A DNA stretch of 64,000 nt. Source: Oscheius tipulae. Lineage: Eukaryota; Nematoda; Chromadorea; Rhabditida; Rhabditidae. The notes below the pieces were generated by a model. The model did no database searches. It saw only the letters and a program-made list of their open reading frames with translations, and had not been told where the DNA came from. Location of the stretch: positions 11,160,001-11,224,000 of the forward strand of contig JASJZH010000004.1 in the NCBI GenBank assembly GCA_037178975.1, read 5' to 3'. This document shows, piece by piece, positions 22,510 to 33,784 of this stretch. The position numbers and the translations under genes are program-made. Positions within the stretch are counted from its first letter, which is position 1. Each line of letters begins with the position of its first letter.

Positions 22510-24697
22510 CTAGTTAGCTCTGGCACAGAATCCGCACGTGTTAGCGCAATTGTATTCGGCCAACATTGGGTCATCCAGGCCGCAGTTTCCGGCAGCCTTA
22601 TAGCTTGCACAGGTGGTCAGACGATCCGTGCAGGGGTTCAGCTGGTAGCCACACCATCCACAGGTCACGGCACAGTTATACTTGATCTCGACCCAGGAAC
22701 GAAGAGAGTAGTTTGTGCACCAGCCGTTGGCAGGCCAGGTGGAACAGGCAGCGCTAAAATATTGCTACACTTTCAAAAGTTTAGGTCCTACTTAGTATCG
22801 TGGCAGTCTCTGAAGACTGGAGGTGAGGCAGTTGGTGGGACAGTGATGGCAACCGGAGCTGGAGAGGCACTACTGATTGAGACAGCGGAGTACTCAATTT
22901 TCCAGGTGTTCTTGAAGGCACGGTTGTAGACGATGAAGGGTGTGGGATTCAGGTAGCTGATGACATTCTCATTGACGTCGGCGGCACAGCAGAAGCGGGG
23001 ATGAGTCATTTTCTGATCAAGACCCTGGTTTCCTTTCACCTCGATGCCGTTCCAACCGCAACCGTACTGACATTGGGAGTTGACAGAGACGGAGATGATC
23101 TTGACGTTGACATAGTAGCCAGTCGGGGCTGTTATCCAGTAGATACAGTTGTCGAAGGTGTCAGTAATGATACTGTTGTCTCCCATAGTGACAGTCAGAG
23201 ATTGAGCCGTTGTTGTAGCCGAGAGGCTGCTTCCACAGCCATTGGGCCTCGCGTCACAGAGATCTCCTCCGTAGCCGAGAGGACAGACACAGACGGCACA
23301 GTTGTTCGGATTGGGATAGCCTCCATTCTGGCAGGTAGCTCGGTTACTGGCCGAATCGCATTGATTGCAACCGTAGCGAGCATTGATCATCTGCATGTCG
23401 TAGTGAGAAATCATCCGGTTCCCCATGGTGAACTCGAAATCCATGTCCTTAGGGACGAGAGAGAGCTTGTCCGATGGGTTGGTCATGCTGAAAATTTGTG
23501 CGTTTCTATATTTTCCTCTAAAGACTCACAAGTTAGCTCCATACTCCATCATTGATCCATACTCGAAGGGAGTGAAGCTGAATATTGTTTTTTTCCAGAA
23601 ACTTCTCCAAACTTACATAGCATTCTCCTGGTCAGAAACCTTCTGGAAGTTGTTTTCACTGCCAGGATTTACGTAGCTCGTGTCAACAGTGACATAAGTA
23701 TCGCGATCCGATCTCGACTGCATGTGGAAGAAGCCCAGTGCATGAGTGAACTCGTGAGCTGGAGTTCCGATGACCTCACACCCGTCTCCGAGAGAGAGCT
23801 GTTGTTCACCGCCAATCATTCCAATGGAGGAATAGCATCCGGCTCCGTTGAAGACCTGAAAGCCAGAGGTTCGAAGCCAAAGAAAGACAGTCTTACTCTG
23901 ATTCTGTTGGTGGCAGTAGAATTTTGAACAAACTTGACACAGGTGCGGCTTGAGATGTAAGCCAGGGCTTGCTCGGTCACATTGATTTTGCGGGCGCCTG
24001 AATTCAAATAGAAGATTTTTTTTTGTTATGGAACGAACTGATAGAAGAGTCGTAGTAGTAGTTGACAGTGTTACCAGTCCATTTCTTGTAGTAAGTAGAG
24101 GCCTGTCTCTTGCTTCTGGTGAAGTCAGGGTTGAGAGTCTTCTCCATGGCGGACAGTTGTTCTCTGGAAAAGAATTGCTTTTCAGTCTCTCTTTCTATCC
24201 GTTTCTCTGTCTCTTTGTCTGTCTTTGTCTCTCTCTCTTCCTTTATCTCTCTATCTCTCGGTCTCTCTGTTTCTCTGTGTCACTGTACTCACTCTGTGAG
24301 ATTGATGTCTGACTCATAGAAGAATGGAGCGACCCCGGCTCTGGAATTGACCTCGGCAGGATCTTGAGGAGCAGTTTGCTTGGTTTCTTGAAGATCGACC
24401 TTCTTGTGCTTCTGAAAATTCATTACCATGGCCCAAAGTGGTTAAGCTCACAGCAATACGCTCCTTCAGTTGAGCCTTTTGCTCAGCAGTCAGTTTTGGA
24501 GCCTTGTTGAACTTTTCGAGACGAGCACGACGTTCTTCCATGTTCAGACCAAGATTTCTGCCCATGCTCTTCTTTGTTTCGTCGGTGATGGTCTTTCCAC
24601 GGCGATTTCCTCTTCCTCTGGGACGAGGAGAGGAGCTATCCTGGGCCAGAACGGTCAAGACGAGAAAGGCTGGTAGAAGCAACGGGAGCAGTTGCAT
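22510..24697 (-). CDS. Astacin metalloprotease 2 (astacin-EGF-CUB-ShK-ShK), left-arm copy
   Basis: Secreted zinc endopeptidase of the nematode NAS type. Signal peptide MQLLPLLLPAFLVLTVLAQ; the ATG at 24697 is preferred over one 27 bases upstream because the TATA box is only 39 bases away. The propeptide has an F-Y-E-S-D switch region and ends RSKRQ (furin-like). The zinc motif is HEFTHALGFFHMQSRSDRD and the Met-turn is YGSMMEYGA. Then come an EGF-like module (CPLGYGGDLC), a CUB domain (CQYGCGWNGIEVKG), and two ShK six-cysteine modules ending CANTCGFCARAN. All catalytic residues are present. Identical to the right-arm copy at 37015-39202 in predicted protein. Confidence 0.93.
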
Positions 24698-25659
24698 TGT
24701 TAGATAATTTTCAGAGTTAATCATCACGCTTTTATAGCAAAACTATTTTGTTGAAACAGCCCTCTGCGAAGGGTTCATGAACATTTAGGCAAAGGTTAAC
24801 GAACGATTCTTTCGGTGGACGTGTTGGAATAGCGAGTACAAATATGGAAAAAAAATGAAGATACACCATAAACTGAATCCCAGCGACTCTTCGAGAAGTC
24901 AACTTTGATGGATTCCGATAATTTTGTTTTAGTTTGCTCAAAATCTTGTCAGGATGTCTGATGCCTGTAAGTTTGACCCATTCTACCTTTTCCTGAGCCT
25001 CTGGACTTTTTCATCTTTGTCCGAACACCGATGTCCAATGAGCAACGTGAGATGCATGAAACAAAGGTTAGCTGGTCGTCTTTTGTTAATTCAGGTGTGT
25101 CCATGGTTTTATTGAACCTTCAGGCGAAGCTTTATTGGTTGCCGATTAACAAATATCTCTACGACAAAAGTTTCGTTTCTCATCCTATCTTTAAAAGCTC
25201 TAATATAAGCGCCCCTTACTTAAGAAATACGCAATTACGTATTCGCGTTTTTCGGGGTCAAGATGACGTTTTCTCACTTTCCGATCTTTTTCTGCAAAGT
25301 TGTAGCCAGTGATCTGCTCAGCAAAAGTCGTCTTAACCTCGAAAAACACGGATACGTAATTGCGTACTTCTTACGTAATTACGTATTCGTGTTTGCTTAC
25401 ATTAGAAGAAATACGGTAGCCGGCTGCTTTATTCTTCTTCTGAGTTAGATGTCTTATTTTAGCTTGAAATCTCCCAAAATCTCACATTTTTTAGCTTTAA
25501 ATTGTCTGAAGATGCAGGGCTTTCAATTTCTGCCTGTGCTTTTGCTTGGGCTCTGCAAAAAAATGGAATCAGATGACTACCCAATTGCTCCAGGATATGG
25601 TTGTTGGTTCAGTTCACAGAAACTACAAATGCATTTTTATTGCTCCCAAAACACATTAT
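24698..25659. other. Intergenic gap between tandem astacins (left arm)
   Basis: Holds the astacin-2 promoter (TATAAA near 24736 on the minus strand), the nested hairpin element at 25221-25373, and astacin-1 3' sequence. No gene seen. Confidence 0.55.
25221..25373. repeat. MITE-like nested hairpin element (left arm)
   Basis: About 153 bases with imperfect 47-base terminal inverted repeats rich in TACGTAATTACGTA-like palindromes. One terminus continues into a further inverted copy (CACGAATACGTAATTACGT and its partner). No coding capacity. Mirrored at 36339-36491. Confidence 0.7.
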
Positions 25660-27927
25660 CTAATTGGGTTTATCACAGAATCCACACGTCTTGGCACAAT
25701 CATACTCTGCAATCATTGGATCGTTCTTGCCACAACTGCCAGCAGATTTGTAGGCGGCACAAGTGGTTAGACGGTCAACACAGTTGGTGAGCTTATAACG
25801 GCACCATCCGCAAGTTACAGCGCAATTAGCCTTGGCCTCAGTGAAGGGACGAGTGTTGCACAAGTTGCCCGACTTCCAGGTCGCACAGGTAGTGCTAAAA
25901 GCAAATTTTTGACAGGAATCTAAACCAACTTGGTGTCATGGCAATCTCTGAAGATTGGCGGTTCTGGAGTGGGAGGCACTGTGATGGGAGCTGGAGCTGG
26001 TGAGACCTGAGTCGTCAGGATGGTCGAGTACTCAAACTTCCAGGTGTTGGCGAAGGCACGATTGTAGATGATCAATGGGGTGGGGTTCAGGTAACTGGTG
26101 ATGGTTGTGTTGAGAAATTCTTCACAGCAGTAGCGAGGATGAGTCATCTTGGAGTCGGTTCCTTGCTCTCCCTTGACCTCGATACCGTTGTAGCCACAGC
26201 CATACTGACAGAGAGAGTTGATTCCAACTCCCGTAAGTCTGACTTGGACGTTGCTGTTGGCGGGGGCCTGAAAAGGTCGTTTTGCCACATTCAATTTTCT
26301 ATCCAGAATCAACTGATGATATGAGAGACAGGAGACACCTGTCCTGACACAATATCAAGTTGTATGAGTTTTTAGGGAAGTCTATCACGCTCTTACCGTA
26401 ATCCAGTAGATACAGTACTCGAAAGTATCAGCAGGGGAATCACTGTTCTTTCCAATGTTAACAGTCAGCGAAACCTTTTTGGACGAAGCAGTCAAAGTTT
26501 CTCCACACCCGGCAGGCTAAACTATTCTTGATGCAGAACACTCCGTTCGCTCACTCTCTGATTGCAAAAATCTCCTCCATAGCCCAGTGGACAGACACAA
26601 ACTTTACAGTTGTTTGGGTTCGGATAACCGCCATTGGCACACTTGGCCGAATTACTGGCAGGACACTTGATGTCGCAGCCATAACGAGCATTGAGCATGA
26701 TCATATCGTAGTGGGAGATCTGACGATTTCCCATGCTGTAGGTGTAGTCCTTGTCCTTGGGATCAATGGAGATTTCGCTGTCGGGGTTGGTCATGCTAAA
26801 TGGCTTTATAGAATGCCAGTCGGAAAACTCACAAATCAGCTCCGTAATGCATCATGCTGGAGTATTCGTAAGGGGTGTAACTATAAAGTATCGAATGAAA
26901 GTCATGTGAGAGTCTTACATTGCATTCTCTGAAGCACTGAGCTTTTCAAAGTTGCCCTGACGGTCAGGATCAACGTATTTCAAGTCAACTGTGACATAAT
27001 TGTCACGGTCAGATCTCGACTGCATATGCTCGACTCCTAGAGCGTGGGCGAATTCGTGAGCTGGTGTTCCAATGACCTCGCACCCGTTCCCGATCGAGAG
27101 TCCCTGCTCGCCACCGATCATTCCAATGCTGGAGAAGCAACCAGAGCCGCTGTAGACCTGGAACATGAAGAGTGGAAGTGACCGATCAGACTCACTTTGA
27201 CTCTGTTGGTAGCCGTGGTGCTCTGTACAAACTTGATGCAAGTGCGAGACTGAATGTAGTTGAGAGCTTGCTTGATGACGGTCGTCTTACGTGTATCTGA
27301 AACTTTCGACTTTCTATGTTTGCCAAATTATTACTTATTGTAGGATCAAAGTAGTAGTACAGAGTGTTATTAGCCCATTTTTTGCCAGACGTAGAGACTT
27401 GTCTCTTGACTCTTGTAATGTCTGGATTGTTGTGAGTCTCTTCAGCAACAAGTTGTTCTCTGAACATGGTTTTGCCATAAATTCCAAAGTTTTAACTCGG
27501 TCAGACTGATGTCTCCCTGGTGAAGGAAAGAATCGACTCCGGTTCTGAAGTTGATGGCAGCAGGGTCCTGTGACATGGTCTCGTCAGTCTCCTCGACCAC
27601 AATCTTCTTTCTGTTCTAAAATGGGAACTTTAACCAGGATGAGGATAGACCAACAGCTCTGCGTTCAGCCAAGGCAGCCTTCTGTTCCGGTGTTAGATTC
27701 TGAAGTCTGGCACGACGGTTAGCCAGTCTGGCCTTGCGCTCCTCCGGATCAGTGACGCCCATGTTCTTAGCAAAGTTCTTCTTCTGTTCCTCAGTCAGGT
27801 GTCCATGCTTGTGGAAACGTCCCCTCCTTCTGGGACGCTGAGAGGACGGCCTGACTTCCTCCTCGTCCTGAGCCAGGACCGTGGCCAGAAGAAGAAGTGC
27901 TGGTAGAAGCAACGGGAGCAGTTGCAT
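25660..27927 (-). CDS. Astacin metalloprotease 1 (astacin-EGF-CUB-ShK-ShK), left-arm copy
   Basis: Tandem paralogue of astacin 2, same strand, about 960 bases upstream of it. Signal peptide MQLLPLLLPALLLLATVLAQ, basic propeptide with RPRRRGRFHKHG, Asp-switch region FLHQGDISLTE, and furin-like end RVKRQ. The zinc-binding motif is HEFAHALGVEHMQSRSDRD and the Met-turn is YSSMMHYGA. EGF-like module CVCPLGYGGDFC, CUB domain with CQYGCGYNGIEVKG, then a proline-rich linker and two ShK modules ending CAKTCGFCDKPN. It is complete and probably active. TATAAA lies 38 bases before the ATG. Astacins of this type act in cuticle processing or as secreted effectors in parasitic species (family knowledge); which applies here is unknown. 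Confidence 0.93.
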
Positions 27928-28247
27928 CTTCGAATATCGGCATGCCCTTTGCACCGGCTTTTATAGAGAGGAAGGCATATTGAATCAGGCACACTGCGGG
28001 AAAGTGGGCAGTGTCTTTTTTTCGTGGATCATGTAATGTTGGAGCAGATTTGGACTAAAATGTTGCATGGCACGTAAGGAATGAAGACAGTTCCAAGTTC
28101 TCTATGAGGTTGGAGACAGTCTTACCTTAAAACTAATACAATCTCTTTTGAACCAAGTTTAAAAGAGTTTTATCATGATAGTTTCTGCGAAGAGGCCGTT
28201 CTTTCCAGCTCGGATCTTCAGATTTACCACTTTAAACTATCTTTCAG

Positions 28248-28560
28248 ATCCGGCTACAAAGTCATTTGTAGCCGAATCTGGTTAGTTTGTTCAGGAGATG
28301 TTCCACTAGTTCGCAGAGCAGATACGTACACAGAGGAGTGGGTCGATCTGTGCAGTGCCTCAAACGAAAAACTCGGCTTGGGAATAGTGCATCCTGCTGT
28401 TATTGTATTGGCTCCCAGCGCTCTGCGTCAAGAAAAATTAAAGTCAGAGTGTTTCCTTATGTGGCTTGCTCTCATCCAGTACGACGCAATATACAGAGGT
28501 TCAAATACGCTTATAAGAAATTGTACAGATGGATTGAACAAAAGAAGAACTCCCAGTTGA
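28248..28560 (+). CDS. Hypothetical exon or small protein, left-arm copy
   Basis: Open from a TTTCAG acceptor at 28247 to TGA at 28560. It encodes a globular-looking stretch such as LGIVHPAVIVLAPSALRQEK and CFLMWLALIQYDAIYRG. No family recognised and no clear first exon. The start overlaps a 15-base inverted repeat (28246-28279). An overlapping minus-strand ORF (28428-28643) is a competing reading. Mirrored at 33152-33464. Confidence 0.3.
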
Positions 28561-28919
28561 TGGTAGACATCAAATAGTGGTCCTGACTCATCCCTCTCCT
28601 CAGGAATATAAGGGCCGGGACCTCGCGGTACAGAAACTGACACTGCTAATTTTCCTGTTGAACATTTTCAAAAGTCTCTAGTTTTGTTAGATCTTCCTTT
28701 CCGAAAACATGACAGTCAACAAGGACCAATGTCTTCTTCATGGAATCCATTCCGATGCTGATGAAGAGGAAGAGAGTGAGGACGACGACGGTTATTGATA
28801 TATTGCTGGTAAATACTGTGATTCGTGTCGGTTTTCATACAATAGTCATTAAGTGGTATATACTGCTAGACACAGAGACAGAGAAACAAACAGACGTCAA
28901 CTACCATAGAAGTCTTCAT

Positions 28920-30385
28920 TTAAAACCTGAAAAGGTATCCAGAGTTTAATTTTGCACTGCAAGTTCCCGTAGCCTCATTTTCCATCTGCCTACACCAGCC
29001 GCTCTGAAAAACATAGTGAACTTTCTCTCTCAGCTCGTTTACTCACACAACAGTTGCCCATGCTGCCACTCCAAGTGCACGGCTGTCCGTTGCTCAAGCA
29101 GCCCGCTTGTTGGCTTTGACTGTTGGTAGCTGCTGGCGAATAGTAAATCTGTGAAGAGGGTTGACTCGTCTGAGCTCCTTGTTGATACGAAGAGCCCGTG
29201 TTTCCCGGTTGTTGACAGGTTCCAGTGGTTTGGGGCTGAAGCTGCTTACACCAGCCGCTCTGAAATCCATTTGGGAAGAGTACTGAGAGATCCTTACACA
29301 ACAGTTGCCCATGCTACCGCTATAGGTACATGTCTGTCCATTTTGGAGACAACTGTCCTGTCCAGACGGCCCGTAGTTCTGATTAGAAGGATTGTTTTGT
29401 TGGCAAGTGTTACAAGGCTGGCTTTGAGGAGACTGGTACGATGGGTAGGGATTGTACATGGGTTGAGTGTCAGGATTGCTCTGAACTGGCTGAGAAGGCG
29501 AGCCAGACCGCGTCTGACAGATTCCAGTAGACTGTCCAGCTTGCTGGTAACAGTAGGTACTCTGAGATTTGAAGATTTTTTTGTCTAAAGCGCAGTGATG
29601 CCCGTCCGTCTGTCTGTCATGGTGTCCGCACATGATACATACCTGTCGCCTGTCAACATAAAAGCTGAAAAAAAGGTAGACAAGCCATTTCATTGCCCTC
29701 TCTTAAGCATGCTCCTAAAATCTCAAACGAGGTCACTAGCACTGTTGGACAACGAGAGCTCAGAATTTAAGAAGAGATGCTACGATTGCTCAAACCTTGT
29801 AGATTTTAGCATTTCAACTTTGGGGCAACTTCTGTTACTAGGGAAGCGACGAAACTGCATGTTTGCCACTTTAAGTCAAGACTAAACGAGCTGCAAAGCT
29901 GCCTTCGGCATCTGGTTTCTACGAGAAAGGACATAAACTCACACAACAGTTTCCCATGCTCGTATCCCATTGACAGGGTTGTCCATTTGGAAGACACTGT
30001 CCCGATCCTGTCTGGGCAGAGGGATAGTCTTGCCTTGTACCACAGGTAGTACAGCCTGTCTGTTCATTGGTTGGTGGATTTCTTTGAGAGATTTGGCCTT
30101 GACTGGAAGCTGGACGATCTTGACAGACTCCCATACTCTGGCCAGCTTGTTGGTAACAGTATGTACTCTGGATATGGAAAACAGTTTTGGACTCTTTCAC
30201 TTTCTAACACAACAATCTCCTAGACTCGTGTCCCATTGACAGGGCTGTCCGTTTGGTAGACATTGTCCTGATCTTGTTTGGACAGCAGCGTAAGATCCAG
30301 TTCCCTGTTGGGCACAAGTAGAGCAACCAGATTGAGCTACAACTATGGAAACCACCAAGCTTAGAGCCAAAACTGATCGGATCAT
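28920..30385 (-). CDS. Secreted multi-module cysteine-rich protein with cystine-knot-like (C-C-CC-C-C) repeats
   Basis: Signal peptide MIRSVLALSLVVSIVVAQ. Several repeats follow with the spacing C-x6-C-x8-CC-x3-C-x-n-C, for example CLPNGQPCQWDTSMGNCC then STYCYQQAGQSTGICQ, and CLSNGQPCTWSGSMGNCC then SGWCRQMENEATGTC. Each repeat is split at the same place: exons end TGT TGT|GTGAG just after the CC pair, so one exon roughly equals one module. Modules are joined by Gln/Ser/Pro-rich linkers with CSTC, CTTC or CNTC pairs. The six-cysteine order matches inhibitor cystine knot folds, which occur in protease inhibitors, antimicrobial peptides and venom peptides. No function can be assigned from that alone. 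Stop at 28920. Confidence 0.75.
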
Positions 30386-30706
30386 CCTAAAACGGTGGAT
30401 ATGTGCTGACAAGATGTCTGAGCAGAAGGAGAGGAATGAGTGGTAAGTGGTTGTCGCGCCCATGTGTTCCCACTTTTCGTGGTTTTTGTTCCAGGTTTAA
30501 ACAGAAGTCAAGTACAGGCTGAGGCAGAGAGACGTGGAAGCTTAGATCCAGCAATTTTGGGAGTTATAAAGAAGTTGACACTCCATGGAATCCCGTCCTT
30601 GTTTACCAGAATGTCACTGGAAAGTCAATCTCGCGTGCTCTGTATTTGCCCACCTCAATTCACAGGTTTGAGAGTATCTTTATATTCTGGTAAATCGAGT
30701 AAAAAA

Positions 30707-31701
30707 TTAACGGCGACGAGTTCCGTCCTCGAAGAAGACTCCTCCGTCGATGGCGCAGTACTTGGGGCAGATGCCCTTCTCTCCAGCTCCTCCGGCCTCT
30801 CCAGCCTGTCCGGGAGCTCCGGGGTTTCCGTCCTGTCCGGGCTGTCCATCGGGTCCTTTGGGTCCCTTGGGTCCAGCAGGTCCTGAAAAATTAATTACTC
30901 GAGAGATAGAAAAGACAATTTACCAGAAGTTCCAGGTCCACCGGGCTGTCCAGGCTGACCAGCAGGTCCAGCAGGGCCAGGAGGTCCAGCGGGACCAGGA
31001 GCTCCGGGAGTGATTGGCTCGGAAGGCCCATCCTGTCCAGGCTGTCCGGGTCCTCCGGGTTGTCCAGGATTTCCAGCAGGTCCAGGGGCTCCCTTGGGCC
31101 CAGCGGGTCCAGGGGCTCCTTGTCCTCCTCCAGATCCAGGCTGTCCGTCTTGTCCAGCATCTCCAGCGGGTCCAGGAGGTCCTGGAGGTCCGGCAGGTCC
31201 AGCGGGGCAGGGCTTGCAGGGAGGGGGAGTGACGGGCTCGCAGGGAGTCTGAGGTGGCTTTCCGGGGTTTCCAGGGGCTCCAGGAGCACCGGGCTTTCCT
31301 GGACGACCGTGCTTTCCGGGGGCTCCAGCGGGTCCAGGAGCTCCGGGCAGACAGCAACCGCTGCAGCTTCCGCCAGCAGCAGCCTGTCCTCCGCTGACTC
31401 CAGCATCTCCACTGTCGTACCCAGCCTGACGAGCAGTTCTGTTGGCAGCGGGCATGCTCTTCAGGGTATTGATCTCATTGAAGATGGAGCTGGCCGATGT
31501 CTTGCAGTAGCTGATCTCGTGGTGCATGGTCTTCTTCACATTTCCAATGTAGCTGTAGACCATCGGAAGAGTGATGCAGACCGAGAGGACGGCCACGACC
31601 GAGAAGGTCACGGCCGAGTAAGCCACAAAACGGTAAGCCTGAAGTTACGAACTGAATCAGGTGAAGCTACAAGTCACCTTGAGTCGAGAGGCGTCTTCCA
31701 T
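30707..31701 (-). CDS. Cuticle collagen in the spacer
   Basis: Paralogue of the arm collagen, in the same three-exon layout. Exon 1 encodes MEDASRLK; then [20 protein letters not shown], the processing site [11 protein letters not shown], and cysteine pairs CSGCC and [12 protein letters not shown]. Gly-X-Y blocks follow, with a short intron within the last block at the same position as in the arm gene, and a C-terminal tail ending FFEDGTRRR before the stop at 30707. TATA box at 31735-31745, 42 bases before the ATG. Close similarity, especially at the 3' end, suggests recent duplication or conversion with the arm copies. Confidence 0.93.
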
Positions 31702-32102
31702 TGAACTGCAGGTACGTGCCATCCGCTTGTAGTGCCTTTTATAGCATTGCGCTAACCTTGGTAGCTTCTCTCTTTACCCCAGAAAAAAGTTTACGTGAAA
31801 CCGTTTCCGCGGTATTCTACACAATGTCTAGTGCCTTTACAGTGCCGAAAAGTTCATCTGGAACCCCACTAATTCATGTAGCACTTATCAGTTTGGAAAG
31901 GGTCGTAAAATTTTGAGGCACATGACACCCGATTGGATCAGATAGCGTAGGGAGCAGATTTGTTTTCTATTATACGCAATTGCGTACCAAGGCCGGGCTG
32001 TTATCTCACGTGTTTCAACCGACTTGTTTGTCTCGTCTTGGCACTATTCCCTCTCCTTTTCTCTCTCTGATTCGGGTTCGAACTGTTCTTTTTCAGTGAA
32101 AA

Positions 32103-32935
32103 ATGGTCAGAAGCATGAGAAAGAGAGCCCATTCGGAGCCGTCTCAACATCTGGTTGGACGAAAAGTGTCGAAACAGCCCAAGAAGAAATCCATCTCACC
32201 TCCGAGCAAGGATGAGGAGAAGACGAAGGACCTTGATCAGGTGAGATTTTGGGTTGTTATTCTTGTTTTAATGGTACCAAATATGAAACTTTAGCTAAAA
32301 CTTTCGAAGGTCAAAGACCACTTCTTAGTGACCCTTCGATGCTACTTTTGGTCTCTGTCTCTCTGTCCTTTCCTGACCAAACCCAAAACTCTTTCTCATT
32401 TACGAGTCTATTTTTAGGACGACCTCCAAAACGACATTGACGAGCTCACTGGTGAAACATGTGAGTTCGTCCCCTAGTGTCTTTTGCTGAGTACTGAAAT
32501 TCAGGGATCTCTTATGGTCCTGAAATGTACTCAAGCAAGAGCGCGCTTAAGAAAAGAGTCATCAAGGCCTTCGCCGACTACCCCGACTACATCAAGAAGT
32601 TCTGTAAGTGCATTTTCTGACCCTGTAAACAAGATATCACAGGCAAGGAATGGTCACCAGAGAGCTATCCGGCCCACCGACGCGAGTACGTCAAGTGTGT
32701 TCTTCGTGTCGAAAACCACAACGAGAAATACAAGAAGGGAGAGCTGTCTTGGGCTTGCGGAATCAATCAGTTCTCTGATGTGGTAGAATCTTGCTCTTTT
32801 CTGTTTAAAAGAGGTGTTAAGACTGAAAAAGTTGGTTGCTGTAATTTCGAGACTGGAATCAACTACGACAAGCTGGAAGGAAAGGACAAGAGGAAGCTGA
32901 GAAAGCGCGGCCCGTCCGAGTGTCTCCTGGAATGA
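32103..32935 (+). CDS. Standalone cathepsin-propeptide inhibitor domain (I29-like) protein
   Basis: Five exons (32103-32240, 32418-32460, 32505-32603, 32643-32782, 32852-32935). The N-terminus is basic and Ser/Lys-rich with no signal peptide. The second half reads WSPESYPAHRREYVKCVLRV, then ENHNEKYKKGE and GINQFSDV, which matches the ERFNIN/GNFD-type I29 propeptide of papain-family proteases. No mature protease domain follows: the protein stops after a Lys/Arg-rich tail ending GPSECLLE. Standalone I29 proteins act as cysteine-protease inhibitors in other animals (family knowledge). A TTTTTCAG a few bases before the ATG suggests spliced-leader addition. The last intron's acceptor (TTCGAG) is slightly unusual. 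Confidence 0.65.
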
Positions 32936-33151
32936 GACATGTACAAATGCATTTGTTGATTTTGTAAATACCATTTCTTTTTCTTTGTATAAATCTTTTT
33001 CTAATACTTGTAAGGGAAGATCTAACAAAACTAGAGACTTTTGAAAATGTTCAACAGGAAAATTAGCAGTGTCAGTTTCTGTACCGCGAGGTCCCGGCCC
33101 TTATATTCCTGAGGAGAGGGATGAGTCAGGACCACTATTTGATGTCTACCA

Positions 33152-33464
33152 TCAACTGGGAGTTCTTCTTTTGTTCAATCCATCTGTACAATTTCTTATA
33201 AGCGTATTTGAACCTCTGTATATTGCGTCGTACTGGATGAGAGCAAGCCACATAAGGAAACACTCTGACTTTAATTTTTCTTGACGCAGAGCGCTGGGAG
33301 CCAATACAATAACAGCAGGATGCACTATTCCCAAGCCGAGTTTTTCGTTTGAGGCACTGCACAGATCGACCCACTCCTCTGTGTACGTATCTGCTCTGCG
33401 AACTAGTGGAACATCTCCTGAACAAACTAACCAGATTCGGCTACAAATGACTTTGTAGCCGGAT
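33152..33464 (-). CDS. Hypothetical exon or small protein, right-arm copy
   Basis: Mirror of 28248-28560 with identical reading (CFLMWLALIQYDAIYRG). In this orientation it runs toward the I29 gene's 3' end. Family unknown. Confidence 0.3.
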
Positions 33465-33746
33465 CTGAAAGATAGTTTAAAGTGGTAAATCTGAAGATCC
33501 GAGCTGGAAAGAACGGCCTCTTCGCAGAAACTATCATGATAAAACTCTTTTAAACTTGGTTCAAAAGAGATTGTATTAGTTTTAAGGTAAGACTGTCTCC
33601 AACCTCATAGAGAACTTGGAACTGTCTTCATTCCTTACGTGCCATGCAACATTTTAGTCCAAATCTGCTCCAACATTACATGATCCACGAAAAAAAGACA
33701 CTGCCCACTTTCCCGCAGTGTGCCTGATTCAATATGCCTTCCTCTC

Positions 33747-33755
33747 TATAAAAGC
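33747..33755 (+). promoter_or_regulatory. TATA box of astacin 1 (right arm)
   Basis: TATAAAAGC starting 38 bases before the ATG at 33785. This leaves room for only a very short 5' UTR. Confidence 0.65.
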
Positions 33756-33784
33756 CGGTGCAAAGGGCATGCCGATATTCGAAG

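Larger units (their letters stand above)
18096..28697 (+). repeat. Left arm of large interrupted palindrome
   Basis: About 10.60 kb that is the reverse complement of 33015-43617. Paired coordinates sum to 61713 outside and 61712 inside a one-base deletion between 21580 and 21581. The outer limit is at GCTATAAAAGG of the collagen promoter. The inner limit is at GTTTTGTTAGATCTTCC (28681-28697), after which the sequences part. All seven predicted genes are present in both arms. Confidence 0.97.
28698..33014. other. Unique spacer of the palindrome
   Basis: 4317 bases not repeated in the arms. It carries the cystine-knot-like gene (minus), a collagen (minus) and an I29-domain gene (plus). The stretch 31702-32102 holds the spacer-collagen promoter and an ACGCAATTGCGT palindrome near 31976. 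A 28-codon acidic ORF at 28708-28794 is unsupported. Confidence 0.9.

Noticed and set aside
23001-23555. 184-codon plus-strand ORF across the left astacin 2
   Set aside because: Antisense to the CUB and EGF exons, whose cysteine patterns prove the coding strand.
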